Assembly: GCA_016712635.1 (NCBI GenBank)
Contig: JADJQS010000002.1
Location: 558,001 to 622,000 of the forward strand
Origin: Gammaproteobacteria bacterium
GTDB lineage: Bacteria; Pseudomonadota; Gammaproteobacteria; SZUA-140
DNA length: 64,000 nucleotides
Direction: 5' to 3'
The notes under the pieces were generated by a model. It was not told the DNA's origin. It saw only the letters and a list, made by a program, of their open reading frames with translations, and searched no databases. Both the position numbers and the translations under genes were made by a program. Of the stretch, positions 10,040-17,943 are shown one piece after another; position 1 is the first letter of the stretch, and each line of letters begins with the position of its first letter.

Positions 10040-10915
10040 TCACAGCGCACCCGCCTCGCGCAGGGCGCGACGCACGGTATCGTGATGCCGTGGCGAGAGC
10101 GGCGTCAGCGGCAGGCGGATGCCGGGCGGGATGAGGCCCATCTCGTGCAGCGCCCACTTGACCGGGATCGGATTGGATTCGACGAACAGGTCGCGGTGCA
10201 GCGCCATCAGGCGGGCGTTGACGGCCGCGGCCGCGGCGCGGTCGCCGCGCAGCGCGGCGGCGCACATCTCGTGCATGGCGCGGGGGGCCACGTTGGCGGT
10301 CACCGAGATGACACCGCGGCCGCCGCCCAGTATGAATTCCATCGCGGTCTCGTCGTCGCCGCTGAACAGGTCGAGCGCATCGCCGCAGAGTTCGCGCAGC
10401 CGCCGGAGCCTGCCGAGGTCGCCGGTCGCCTCCTTGAGCCCGACGATGTTCGGGATGTGGGCGAGGCGCGCGACCGTCTCGGGCAGCAGGTCGCAGGCGG
10501 TGCGGCCCGGCACGTTGTAGAGGATCTGCGGGATCGGCACGGCTTCGGCGACTGCCTTGTGGTGCAGGTAGAGGCCTTCCTGCGTGGGCTTGTTGTAATA
10601 GGGGGTGACGAGCAGGCAGGCGTCCGCGCCCCCTTCCATGGCGCTGCGCGTGAGCGCGATGGCCTCGCGCGTCGAGTTGGCGCCCGTGCCCCCGATCACC
10701 GGGATGCGCCCGCGCGCCATCTGGACCACGCGGCGCATGACCTCGCAGTGCTCGGGCTCGTCGAGCGTCGCGGACTCGCCCGTCGTGCCCACCGCCACGA
10801 TGGCGCTGGTGCCGCTTTCGACGTGAAAATCGACCAGACGCTGCAGCGATGCGTAGTCGAGCTCGCCCTCCGCCGTCATCGGGGTCACCAGCGCCACTAT
10901 ACTGCCGTGAAACAT
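10040..10915 (-). CDS. dapA: 4-hydroxy-tetrahydrodipicolinate synthase
   Basis: First committed enzyme of lysine/diaminopimelate synthesis: condenses pyruvate with aspartate semialdehyde. The 291 residues match E. coli DapA (292). Active-site features are visible: GTTGESATL (pyruvate carboxylate binding), YNVPGRTA (catalytic Tyr) and GLKEATGD (Schiff-base Lys). ATG at 10915. It is the first gene of a probable dapA-lipoprotein-purC-purL transcription unit on the minus strand and is divergent from bcp, with a 174-base intergenic region between. Confidence 0.97.
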   Translation of the reverse strand: MFHGSIVALVTPMTAEGELDYASLQRLVDFHVESGTSAIVAVGTTGESATLDEPEHCEVMRRVVQMARGRIPVIGGTGANSTREAIALTRSAMEGGADACLLVTPYYNKPTQEGLYLHHKAVAEAVPIPQILYNVPGRTACDLLPETVARLAHIPNIVGLKEATGDLGRLRRLRELCGDALDLFSGDDETAMEFILGGGRGVISVTANVAPRAMHEMCAAALRGDRAAAAAVNARLMALHRDLFVESNPIPVKWALHEMGLIPPGIRLPLTPLSPRHHDTVRRALREAGAL

Positions 10916-11089
10916 CAGAGATCTCCGCGCATTGCCAGGGGGTCATATTACTTTTCCGGCCCCGGGATGACAATGCACCGGGCCCCGATCGCATACCGCG
11001 TGCGCGGGGACGTCTTGCGGCGCGGACAAATCGGGTAAGATACGGGCAGGGGAAATCCGCACCCGTCAGCATCCCGCGCAGGAGGAACC

Positions 11090-11563
11090 GTGAACGCCAT
11101 CGCACTCAACAAACCCGTGCCCGACTTCGAACTGCCCGCCACCGGCGACAAGCAGGTCCGGCTGTCGGACCTCAAGGGCAACACCGTGGTGATCTATTTC
11201 TATCCCAAGGACAACACGCCGGGCTGCACGCTCGAGGGACAGGACTTCCGCGACCAGTACGCTAAGCTGAGGCGCCGCAACACCGTGGTGCTCGGGGTGT
11301 CGCGCGACAGCCTCAAGTCGCACGAGAAGTTCAAGAGCGAGCAGGCCTTCCCCTTCGACCTGCTGTCCGACGCGGAGGAGAAGCTGTGCGCGCTGTTCGG
11401 CGTCATGAAGATGAAGAACATGTACGGCAAGCAGGTGCGCGGCATCGAGCGCAGCACCTTCCTGATCGACGCCAAGGGCGTGCTGCGCCGCGAATGGCGC
11501 GGCGTCAAGGTCGAGGGGCACGTCGACGAGGTGCTGGAGGCGATCAAGGCGCTGGGCGAATGA
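11090..11563 (+). CDS. bcp: Peroxiredoxin of the Bcp/PrxQ type, lacking the usual resolving cysteine
   Basis: Thiol peroxidase of 157 residues. The peroxidatic Cys is in YPKDNTPGCTLEGQDFRDQY (about residue 45). In E. coli Bcp a resolving Cys lies five residues further on; here that position is Asp or Phe, so this is a 1-Cys form unless the Cys in EKLCALFGV (about residue 98) resolves it. GTG start at 11090 with a strong GGAGG four to five bases away; no ATG is nearby. It is divergent from dapA and convergent with the SAM hydrolase gene. Confidence 0.93.
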   Translation: MNAIALNKPVPDFELPATGDKQVRLSDLKGNTVVIYFYPKDNTPGCTLEGQDFRDQYAKLRRRNTVVLGVSRDSLKSHEKFKSEQAFPFDLLSDAEEKLCALFGVMKMKNMYGKQVRGIERSTFLIDAKGVLRREWRGVKVEGHVDEVLEAIKALGE

Positions 11564-11790
11564 CAGGACTGGGTGCGGAGGACTGAGGACGGAGTAAAGG
11601 CCTCAAACTGTCCCGCGAGATCCGCCTGCCTTGCCCGCTTCTCTTTCACTGCGTTTCGGCATGTAGCCCGGATGAAGCGCAGCGGAATCCGGGCTACATG
11701 TCGCACGGAAAACAAGCGGTGCGGACCTGTCCGCAGTTTTGTGGGTGTTTCACTCCGTCCTCAGTCCTCCGCACTCAGTCCTGTTTACTC
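11564..11790. repeat. Non-coding palindromic element with heptad inverted arms
   Basis: The whole gap between the bcp and SAM hydrolase stop codons is a nested palindrome. Outer arms: CAGGACTGGGTGCGGAGG... at about 11564-11599 and its near-perfect reverse complement at 11748-11787, built from degenerate GGACTGA heptads. Inside, at 11660-11700, is a perfect 14-bp inverted repeat CATGTAGCCCGGAT / ATCCGGGCTACATG with a 13-base loop. No ORF. It could act as a bidirectional terminator for the convergent genes or be a MITE/REP-like element. Confidence 0.75.
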
Positions 11791-12516
11791 TCAATCCCAC
11801 GCCACGGGGTCGCCCACGCGCAGGCCGAGCGCCGCGGCGGCGCTGCCGCGATTCACGGCGATCTCCACCAGGCCGTTGGCATTCGAGTACCAGAAGGCCT
11901 CCCCCGGCGCCACGTCGGAGTAGGTGCGGGCCGCGCCCAGCGTCCTGCCGCCAGCCTCGAGGCGGCGCTCCGGCTCAACGCCCCCGGCGCGGATGCCGGT
12001 CAGGGCGTTGCCGAAGTGATCCACATAGATGATGCGCGTGTAATCCTGCGCCCAGCCGCTGTCGACGCGCTGTGCCGCCTCGCAGGGGCCGCCCGGCGGC
12101 ATCTCGCCGCGCGCGATGCGGGCCGCGACCGGCGCGAACAGGTCGCGGCCGTGAAAGGTCGCCGACAGGCGCTCCGGGCGCCAGGCGATGTCCCGCCACT
12201 CCAGCTCACGCGCGCGCATGGCCACCACATTGAACAGGCCGTTGTCCGGCCCGACGAACCAGCGCCCGTCCGCCCGCAGCGCCACCGCGGCACGCTTCCC
12301 GCCGACGCCGGGATCGACCACGCAGAGGAACACCGCCCCGGCGGGGAAATCGCCCGCGTACGCCGCGAGCAGGTAGGCGGCGGCGCGCGGATCGCAGGCA
12401 GGCGCGTCGGACAGCAGGTCGATCACGGTTTCCCCGGGCGCGATGCCGTGCAGCACCGCCTTCATCTGGCCGACGTAGGGACCGGCCGGGCCGAAATCCG
12501 TGAACAGGACGATCAT
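11791..12516 (-). CDS. SAM hydroxide adenosyltransferase (DUF62 family)
   Basis: Predicted enzyme that hydrolyses S-adenosylmethionine to adenosine and methionine, in the chlorinase/fluorinase fold. The 241 residues show the family motifs: LFTDFG at the N-terminus with the conserved Asp, VVDPGVGG, FVGPDNGLF, FHGRDLFAPVAA and YVDHFGNALT. The halogenase-specific substitutions cannot be assessed by eye. ATG at 12516; only a weak ribosome binding site is seen, and a TATAGT sequence ends about eight bases before the ATG, so the leader may be very short. Not obviously in an operon. Confidence 0.88.
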   Translation of the reverse strand: MIVLFTDFGPAGPYVGQMKAVLHGIAPGETVIDLLSDAPACDPRAAAYLLAAYAGDFPAGAVFLCVVDPGVGGKRAAVALRADGRWFVGPDNGLFNVVAMRARELEWRDIAWRPERLSATFHGRDLFAPVAARIARGEMPPGGPCEAAQRVDSGWAQDYTRIIYVDHFGNALTGIRAGGVEPERRLEAGGRTLGAARTYSDVAPGEAFWYSNANGLVEIAVNRGSAAAALGLRVGDPVAWD

Positions 12517-12692
12517 GCCGACACTATAGGAAAATTCCGGTGCGATGCCAAAGGACCAGGCTTTCGGGGACAGATTTCAAATCCTGGAGTGAAATCTGCC
12601 CCCTTCCCGGTGCGGTTCCGCATCGCCGCCCGGATGGAGCGCAGCGGAACCCGGGAGAACGCAAGATAACTGAAGTGCGAGCGGCTGAAACG
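12517..12692. repeat. Intergenic region with two palindromic repeat units
   Basis: No gene is seen. It holds GGGGACAGATTTCA at 12566-12579 paired with TGAAATCTGCCCCC at 12590-12603, the same architecture as the palindromes downstream of the tuf genes, and a CCCGGAT...ACCCGGG hairpin at 12629-12655 whose loop (ggagcgcagcgga) nearly matches that of the element at 11660-11700. Confidence 0.7.
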
Positions 12693-12715
12693 AAAAGACC
12701 GGGCCAGGCCCGGTC
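12693..12715 (-). terminator. Rho-independent terminator of the alpha operon
   Basis: Minus strand: GACCGGG stem, five-base loop, CCCGGTC, then TTTTCGTTT. It lies 28 bases after the rplQ stop and would end the long ribosomal-protein transcript. Confidence 0.85.
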
Positions 12716-12742
12716 TCGTCAGTTCAGGATTCCGCGGCTGCC

Positions 12743-13129
12743 TCAGGCGGCCGACTTCTCCGCCGCCGCCACGGGGCGGTCGAGCAGCTCGACGTAGGCC
12801 ATCGGGGCGTTGTCGCCGGGACGGAAGCCGCACTTCAGGATGCGCAGGTAGCCGCCGGGGCGGTCCTTGTAGCGCGGACCCAGCTCGTTGAACAGCTTGG
12901 TCACCATGTCGCGGTCGCGGATGCGGTCGAAGGCGAGGCGGCGGCGCGTCGCGCCGTCGGTCTTTGCCATCGTGATCAGCGGCTCGATCACCCGGCGCAG
13001 CTCCTTGGCCTTCGGCAGGGTGGTGCGGATGATCTCGTGCTGCATCAGCGAGGCCGCCATGTTGCGGTACATCGCCTTGCGATGGCTGCTGTTACGGCCC
13101 AGTTTTTTTCCACTCTTACGGTGACGCAT
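12743..13129 (-). CDS. rplQ: 50S ribosomal protein L17
   Basis: Large-subunit protein, 128 residues (127 in E. coli), with the typical N-terminus MRHRKSGKKLGRNSSHRKAM and the segment NMAASLMQHEIIRTTLPKAKEL. It is the last gene of the alpha operon, 56 bases after rpoA, and is followed by a clear terminator. The alanine-rich C-terminal tail is slightly longer than usual. Confidence 0.98.
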   Translation of the reverse strand: MRHRKSGKKLGRNSSHRKAMYRNMAASLMQHEIIRTTLPKAKELRRVIEPLITMAKTDGATRRRLAFDRIRDRDMVTKLFNELGPRYKDRPGGYLRILKCGFRPGDNAPMAYVELLDRPVAAAEKSAA

Positions 13130-13185
13130 GATTCCGCCCTTTCCTGTCTGTTCTATTCAACCCGCGCCGCAGGCGCGGGCGCGCC

Positions 13186-14214
13186 TCACGCCGAGGCGGC
13201 CGTCTCCGGCTTGTCTTCGCCCTGCTTCTCGCGCTGCTTCAGGTTCGCCGGCGGCCAGTTCTCCAGGCGCAGGCCCAGTGACAGGCCGTGCGAGGCCAGC
13301 ACGTCCTTGATCTCGGTCAGCGATTTCTTGCCCAGGTTGGGCGTCTTCAGCAGCTCGACCTCGGTACGCTGGATGAGGTCGCCGATGTAATAGATGTTCT
13401 CCGCCTTGAGGCAGTTGGCCGAGCGCACCGTCAGCTCGAGGTCGTCCACCGGGCGCAGCAGGATCGGGTCGATGTCCTCGACCACCGGCATCGGCTCTTC
13501 CAGTTCCGGACCCTCGAGGTCGATGAACACGGTGAGCTGGTCCTGCAGGATCTTGGCGGCGCGGCGGATGGTCTCCTCCGGGTCCACGCTGCCGTCGGTT
13601 TCCAGGTCGATGATCAGCTTGTCGAGGTCGGTACGCTGCTCGACGCGCGCGGTGTCGACCACGTAGCTGATGCGGCGGATCGGGCTGAACGAGGCATCCA
13701 GCAGCAGACGTCCGATCGGCCGGCTGGTCTCGCTGTTCTCCTTGCGCAGCACCGCCGGCTGGTAGCCGCGGCCGCGCTCGACCTTCAGCGTCATGTTGAG
13801 CTCGCCGATGTCGGTCAGGTGGGCGATCACGTGGTCCGGGTTGACGATCACAACGTCGCCGACCAGATCGATGTCGCGCGCCAGCACCGGCCCGGAACCC
13901 TTCTTCTTCAGGGTCAGGGTGGCCTCGCTGCGGCCGGCCATGCGGATCGACACGCCCTTCAGGTTGAGCATGATGTCGATGACGTCTTCCTGCACGCCTT
14001 CGATGGAGCTGTACTCGTGCAGCACGCCGTCGATCTCGACCTCGGTCACGGCGCAGCCGGGTATCGAGGACAGCATGATCCGGCGCAGGGCGTTACCCAG
14101 GGTGTGGCCGAAACCGCGCTCGAGCGGCTCCAGGGTAATCTTCGCGTGGTGGTCGTTGATGACCTGAACATCCACCACTCGCGGTTTAAGAAACTCTGTC
14201 GCAGAGTTCTTCAT
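13186..14214 (-). CDS. rpoA: RNA polymerase alpha subunit
   Basis: Scaffold of RNA polymerase assembly and contact for activators and UP elements. The 342 residues comprise the N-terminal dimerisation domain (LEPLERGFGHTLGNALRR, about 29-46), a linker, and the C-terminal DNA-binding domain (about 250-320; LTVRSANCLKAENIYYIGDL, LLKTPNLGKKSLTEIKDVL). It is about 13 residues longer than E. coli RpoA because of a charged C-terminal tail rich in Gln, Lys and Glu. It lies between rpsD and rplQ as in all gammaproteobacteria. Confidence 0.98.
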   Translation of the reverse strand: MKNSATEFLKPRVVDVQVINDHHAKITLEPLERGFGHTLGNALRRIMLSSIPGCAVTEVEIDGVLHEYSSIEGVQEDVIDIMLNLKGVSIRMAGRSEATLTLKKKGSGPVLARDIDLVGDVVIVNPDHVIAHLTDIGELNMTLKVERGRGYQPAVLRKENSETSRPIGRLLLDASFSPIRRISYVVDTARVEQRTDLDKLIIDLETDGSVDPEETIRRAAKILQDQLTVFIDLEGPELEEPMPVVEDIDPILLRPVDDLELTVRSANCLKAENIYYIGDLIQRTEVELLKTPNLGKKSLTEIKDVLASHGLSLGLRLENWPPANLKQREKQGEDKPETAASA

Positions 14215-14265
14215 GCGATGTCCTCTCCAATGTTGATGAGCATGAGCTGCTGTGACGACCGGCGC

Positions 14266-14892
14266 TTACTTCGAGTACAACTCGACGATGAGATGCTCGT
14301 TGATCTCTGCCGGCAGATCGCTCCGCTCGGGAGGACCCTTGAACACGGCTTCCATCTTGTCGGGATTGACATCCAGCCACTCACAGCCTCCCTGCTGCTG
14401 CGAAAACTGCATCGAGGCCTGTACGCGAAGCTGCTTCCTGGCCTCGTCCGTCAGGGCGATCACGTCGTTCGCCTTGACCTGGTAACTCGGGATATTGACC
14501 TTGTTGCCGTTGACGGTCACGGCGTTGTGGCGCACCAGCTGGCGCGCCTCGGAACGCGAGGCGCCGGCGCCCATGCGGTAGAGCACGTTGTCGAGGCGGC
14601 TCTCCAGAATCTGCAGCAGGGTCTCGCCGGTAGACGCCTTGACGCGCGAGGCGTTCTGGTAATAGCGGTGGAACTGGCGCTCGAGAATGCCGTAGATGCG
14701 GCGCACCTTCTGCTTCTCGCGCAGCTGCACGGCATAGTCGGTCACGCGCGCGCGGCGCTTGCCGTGCTGGCCGGGGGGGAAGCCGCGTTTCTCGATGGCG
14801 CACTTGGCGCCGAAACACTTCTCGCCCTTGAGGAACAGCTTCTCGCCCTGACGGCGGCACAGACGGCACTTTGCATCGGTATATTTAGCCAC
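14266..14892 (-). CDS. rpsD: 30S ribosomal protein S4, zinc-binding (C+) form
   Basis: Primary 16S rRNA-binding protein and, in relatives, translational repressor of the alpha operon. 208 residues from GTG 14892. This start places four cysteines at 9, 12, 26 and 31 (AKCRLC ... KCFGAKC), the spacing of the zinc site in Thermus S4. E. coli and most gammaproteobacterial S4 proteins that I know lack these cysteines. The rest is standard: GQHGKRRARVTDYAVQLREK, then the S4 RNA-binding domain (ESRLDNVLYRMG) and NEHLIVELYSK at the end. A TTG at 14907 overlapping the rpsK stop is an alternative start. Confidence 0.96.
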   Translation of the reverse strand: MAKYTDAKCRLCRRQGEKLFLKGEKCFGAKCAIEKRGFPPGQHGKRRARVTDYAVQLREKQKVRRIYGILERQFHRYYQNASRVKASTGETLLQILESRLDNVLYRMGAGASRSEARQLVRHNAVTVNGNKVNIPSYQVKANDVIALTDEARKQLRVQASMQFSQQQGGCEWLDVNPDKMEAVFKGPPERSDLPAEINEHLIVELYSK

Positions 14893-14903
14893 GGCGGTCT
14901 CGC

Positions 14904-15293
14904 TCAAACTCTACGTTTCTTGGGGGGACGGCACCCGTTGTGCGGGATTGGCGTCACGTCGGAGATATTGTTGATCTTGAAGCCGGCGTTGTGCAGCGCG
15001 CGCACGGCGGAGTCGCGGCCGGGGCCCGGACCCTTGACCTGGACCTCGAGGTTCTTCAGGCCGTATTCCTTCACCTTCTCGCCCGCGCGTTCGGCGGCCA
15101 CCTGGGCAGCGAACGGTGTGCTCTTGCGCGAACCCTTGAAGCCGGAGGCGCCGGCGGACACCCAGGCGAGGGTGTTGCCCTGCATGTCGGTGATGGTCAC
15201 GATGGTGTTGTTGAACGAGGCGTGAACGTGCGCGACACCGTCGACGACGTTCTTCTTGACCCGTTTCCGGGTCCGTGCGCTGCCTTTTACCAT
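14904..15293 (-). CDS. rpsK: 30S ribosomal protein S11
   Basis: Small-subunit platform protein, 129 residues, identical in length to E. coli S11. Seen: GVAHVHASFNNTIVTITDMQGN and the C-terminal RPPKKRRV. ATG 15293 has AAGGA nine bases upstream. It lies between rpsM (29-base gap) and rpsD (11-base gap). A longer open frame running up into rpsM is only an out-of-frame read-through and is not used. Confidence 0.98.
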   Translation of the reverse strand: MVKGSARTRKRVKKNVVDGVAHVHASFNNTIVTITDMQGNTLAWVSAGASGFKGSRKSTPFAAQVAAERAGEKVKEYGLKNLEVQVKGPGPGRDSAVRALHNAGFKINNISDVTPIPHNGCRPPKKRRV

Positions 15294-15322
15294 AATCGCT
15301 CGATCCTTAAATAAATTGGGTG

Positions 15323-15679
15323 TTACTTCTTCACGCCCTTGCGCGGCCCCTTGCGGGTGCGCGCATTGGTCTTGGTGCGCTGGCCGCGCACGGGCAAACC
15401 GCGGCGGTGGCGCAGGCCGCGGTAGGTCCCGAGATCCATCAGGCGCTTGATATTCATCGAAATCTCGCGGCGAAGATCGCCTTCGACCTTGACCTTGCCG
15501 ATCTCGGCGCGCAGCGCTTCCACCTCGCCTTCGGTCAAGTCCTTGATTTTCCTGACAGGGTCGACATTCGACGCGATGCAGATCTGGCGCGCGCGCGTCC
15601 TCCCGATACCGTAGATCGAGCACAGCGCGATCGCCGCATGCTTGTTCACCGGGATATTGATGCCTGCAATACGAGCCAT
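15323..15679 (-). CDS. rpsM: 30S ribosomal protein S13
   Basis: Head protein of the small subunit, contacting the P-site tRNA and L5. Exactly 118 residues, as in E. coli, starting MARIAGINIPVNKHA and ending in the basic tail GQRTKTNARTRKGPRKGVKK that reaches the tRNA. It heads the alpha operon and has its own predicted promoter at 15736-15764. Confidence 0.98.
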   Translation of the reverse strand: MARIAGINIPVNKHAAIALCSIYGIGRTRARQICIASNVDPVRKIKDLTEGEVEALRAEIGKVKVEGDLRREISMNIKRLMDLGTYRGLRHRRGLPVRGQRTKTNARTRKGPRKGVKK

Positions 15680-15735
15680 TCAGCCTCTCCACGCGCCAAT
15701 CGGGCGCCGCTCCTGTGTGTCAACGAAAACGGGCA

Positions 15736-15764
15736 ATTTTATGCCCAAACAAACGACAAATCAA
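15736..15764 (-). promoter_or_regulatory. Predicted internal promoter before rpsM (alpha operon)
   Basis: Minus strand TTGATT, 17-base spacer, TAAAAT, about 56 bases before the rpsM ATG. The leader between it and rpsM would be the place for S4 autoregulation as in E. coli, but I could not recognise the pseudoknot. Confidence 0.6.
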
Positions 15765-15794
15765 TGGCCAACCGGCCAGGGGCCGGGCAGCGCC

Positions 15795-15908
15795 TCAACC
15801 CTGGCGCTGCTTGTGGCGGGCTTCCTTGCAAATGATGCGCACCACACCGCGGCGGCGCACCACCTTGCAGTTCCGGCAGACCTTCTTCACGGATGCTTGT
15901 ACTTTCAT
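15795..15908 (-). CDS. rpmJ: 50S ribosomal protein L36
   Basis: The smallest ribosomal protein, 37 residues: MKVQASVKKVCRNCKVVRRR, then GVVRIICKEARHKQRQG. It carries the zinc ribbon CxxC...C...H, so it is the zinc-containing (C+) form. It lies between secY (44 bases) and rpsM (115 bases), its standard place at the end of the spc operon. Confidence 0.97.
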   Translation of the reverse strand: MKVQASVKKVCRNCKVVRRRGVVRIICKEARHKQRQG

Positions 15909-15952
15909 GGCATTACTCCAGTAACGAATTGATACTGCGGGCTAAACCCGCC

Positions 15953-17311
15953 TCAACGCAGCAGGCCGGATCCCGGCCGTCCGCCCTTCAGATTCGCCTT
16001 TTTCAGCAGGCTGTCATACTGATGCGACATCATATGCGCCTGGATCTGCGCCATCAGGTCCATGACCACGACCACGATGATCAGCAGCGACGTGCCGCCG
16101 AAATAGAACGGCACGTTCCAGTAGACGATCAAAAACTCCGGCAACAGGCACACCAGGGTGATGTAGATCGCGCCGATCAGGGTCAGGCGCGTCATCACGC
16201 CGTCGATGTAGCGCGCGGTCTGCTCGCCCGGCCGGATGCCCGGGATGAACGCGCCCGACTTCTTCAAATTCTCCGCCGTGTCGTTCGGGTTGAACTGCAG
16301 CGCGGTATAAAAGAAGGCGAAGAATATGATCGCCACCGCGAACAGCATCACGTACACGGGCTGGCCCGGCGAAAGGGCGCCCGCGATGTCCTTCAGCCAC
16401 TCCATGCCCTCGCTGTTGCCGAACCAGCTCGCCGCCGTCGCCGGAAACAGGATGATCGACGAGGCGAAGATCGGGGGGATCACCCCCGCCATGTTCAGCT
16501 TCAGCGGCAGGTGGCTGACCTGCCCGGCGAACACCTTGCGCCCCTGCTGGCGCTTGGCGTAATTCACCGTGATGCGGCGCTGGCCGCGCTCGACGAACAC
16601 CACCAACGCCGTCACGCCGATCGCCAGCACCACCAGGACGAGCACGGTGAACAGGTGCAGCTCGCCCGTGCGCGCCAGTTCCAGCGTCCCGCCCACGGCC
16701 TGCGGCAGGCCGACGACGATACCGGCGAAGATGATCATCGAAATGCCGTTGCCGATGCCGCGCTCGGTGACCTGCTCGCCGAGCCACATCAGGAACATGG
16801 TGCCCGACACCAGGGTCGCCGCAGCCGTCAGGCGGAACACCAGGCCCGGATCGATCACCACCGGCACCGGCCCGATGCGCTGGCCTTCCAGCGCAATGGT
16901 AATGCTGACGGCCTGGAACGCCGCGAGCGCGACCGTCAGGTAGCGCGTGTACTGGGTCAGCTTGCGCCGCCCCGACTCGCCCTCCTTCTTGATCTGCTCC
17001 AGCGTCGGCACCACCGCGCTCAGCAGCTGGATGATGATCGCCGCCGAGATGTAGGGCATCACGCCGAGGGCGAACACCGAGAACCTGCCGAGCGCGCCGC
17101 CCGAAAACATGTTGAACATGTCGAGGATCGTGCCGCGCTGCTGATCGAACAGCGCGGCAAGGGCGACCGGATCGATCCCGGGCACCGGGATGAACGCGCC
17201 GATGCGGAAGACCAGCAGGGCGCCGAGCAGGAACACCAGGCGCCGCCGCAGCTCGGTCAGGCCCGTCAATCCACCCAGACCGCCGGCCGGCGCTGATCGG
17301 TTCGCAGCCAC
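15953..17311 (-). CDS. secY: Preprotein translocase subunit SecY
   Basis: Channel subunit of the Sec translocon in the inner membrane, 452 residues with ten predicted membrane helices (for instance RRLVFLLGALLVFRIGAFIP, ALGVMPYISAAIIIQLLSAV). The cytoplasmic loop residues for ribosome/SecA contact (VNYAKRQQGRKVF) are present. GTG start at 17311 directly abuts the rplO stop and has GAGGA just upstream inside rplO, indicating translational coupling. Confidence 0.98.
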   Translation of the reverse strand: MAANRSAPAGGLGGLTGLTELRRRLVFLLGALLVFRIGAFIPVPGIDPVALAALFDQQRGTILDMFNMFSGGALGRFSVFALGVMPYISAAIIIQLLSAVVPTLEQIKKEGESGRRKLTQYTRYLTVALAAFQAVSITIALEGQRIGPVPVVIDPGLVFRLTAAATLVSGTMFLMWLGEQVTERGIGNGISMIIFAGIVVGLPQAVGGTLELARTGELHLFTVLVLVVLAIGVTALVVFVERGQRRITVNYAKRQQGRKVFAGQVSHLPLKLNMAGVIPPIFASSIILFPATAASWFGNSEGMEWLKDIAGALSPGQPVYVMLFAVAIIFFAFFYTALQFNPNDTAENLKKSGAFIPGIRPGEQTARYIDGVMTRLTLIGAIYITLVCLLPEFLIVYWNVPFYFGGTSLLIIVVVVMDLMAQIQAHMMSHQYDSLLKKANLKGGRPGSGLLR

Positions 17312-17746
17312 TTATTCCTCGATTTTTCCGCCCGCGGCCTCGATCGCGGCGCGGGCACCCCGGGTGACCGCGATGCCGCGCAGGGTAACCGCCACGCCGA
17401 TCTCGCCCGAGGCGATCACCTTGGCGCGCTCGATGCGGCCGTTGATGATGTTGGCCTCCTTCAGGGCGGCCAGATCAATGACATCCGCCTTCACCTTGGC
17501 GAGCTCGGACAGGCGCACCTCGGCCTTGCCGCGCGCGGAGCGCGAAACAAAGCCGACCTTGGGCAGACGGCGGTGCAGCGGCATCTGGCCGCCTTCGAAG
17601 CCCAGCTTGTGATAGCCGCCCGCGCGCGCGTACTGGCCCTTGTGGCCGCGCCCTGCGGTCTTGCCCAGCCCGGAGCCGATCCCGCGCCCGACGCGGCGGC
17701 GCACCTGCTTGGAGCCCTCCGCCGGCTTGAGTGTGTTCAAGCGCAT
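17312..17746 (-). CDS. rplO: 50S ribosomal protein L15
   Basis: Late-assembly large-subunit protein; 144 residues, the E. coli length. Starts MRLNTLKPAEGSKQVRRRVG, followed by the glycine-rich GRGIGSGLGKTAGRGHKGQ. A second in-frame ATG three bases upstream (17749) overlaps the rpmD stop and has slightly better spacing from GAGGA, so the true product may carry one extra Met. Confidence 0.97.
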   Translation of the reverse strand: MRLNTLKPAEGSKQVRRRVGRGIGSGLGKTAGRGHKGQYARAGGYHKLGFEGGQMPLHRRLPKVGFVSRSARGKAEVRLSELAKVKADVIDLAALKEANIINGRIERAKVIASGEIGVAVTLRGIAVTRGARAAIEAAGGKIEE

Positions 17747-17748
17747 CA

Positions 17749-17943
17749 TCAGCGTACTTCCTCGTATTTGACCATGTAGGAGATCTTGTTGATCATCCCG
17801 CGAGTGCACGGCGAATCCTCCACCACGACGGAGTGGCGAATGCGGCGCAGGCCGAGCCCATGCGCGCAGGCCTTGTGCGCCGCCAGCCTGCCGTGCAGGC
17901 TGCGGACCAGCGTCACCTTCAGGTTCTTCTTGCCTGCGGCCAT
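17749..17943 (-). CDS. rpmD: 50S ribosomal protein L30
   Basis: Large-subunit protein of 64 residues (59 in E. coli) with LKVTLVRSLHGRLAAHKACA and the C-terminal INKISYMVKYEEV. Its ATG overlaps the rpsE stop and its own stop overlaps or abuts the rplO start, consistent with coupled translation in the spc operon. Confidence 0.96.
   Translation of the reverse strand: MAAGKKNLKVTLVRSLHGRLAAHKACAHGLGLRRIRHSVVVEDSPCTRGMINKISYMVKYEEVR

Noticed and set aside
11013..11041. Promoter for bcp around TAAGAT (11036-11041)
   Set aside because: The -10 is fair, but no -35 hexamer occurs at a usual distance, so it was not listed as a feature.
14904..15692. A 262-codon frame joining rpsK to sequence upstream in rpsM
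   Set aside because: The upstream part is an out-of-frame reading of S13. S11 has a clear ATG at 15293 with a ribosome binding site, and S13 is intact in its own frame.
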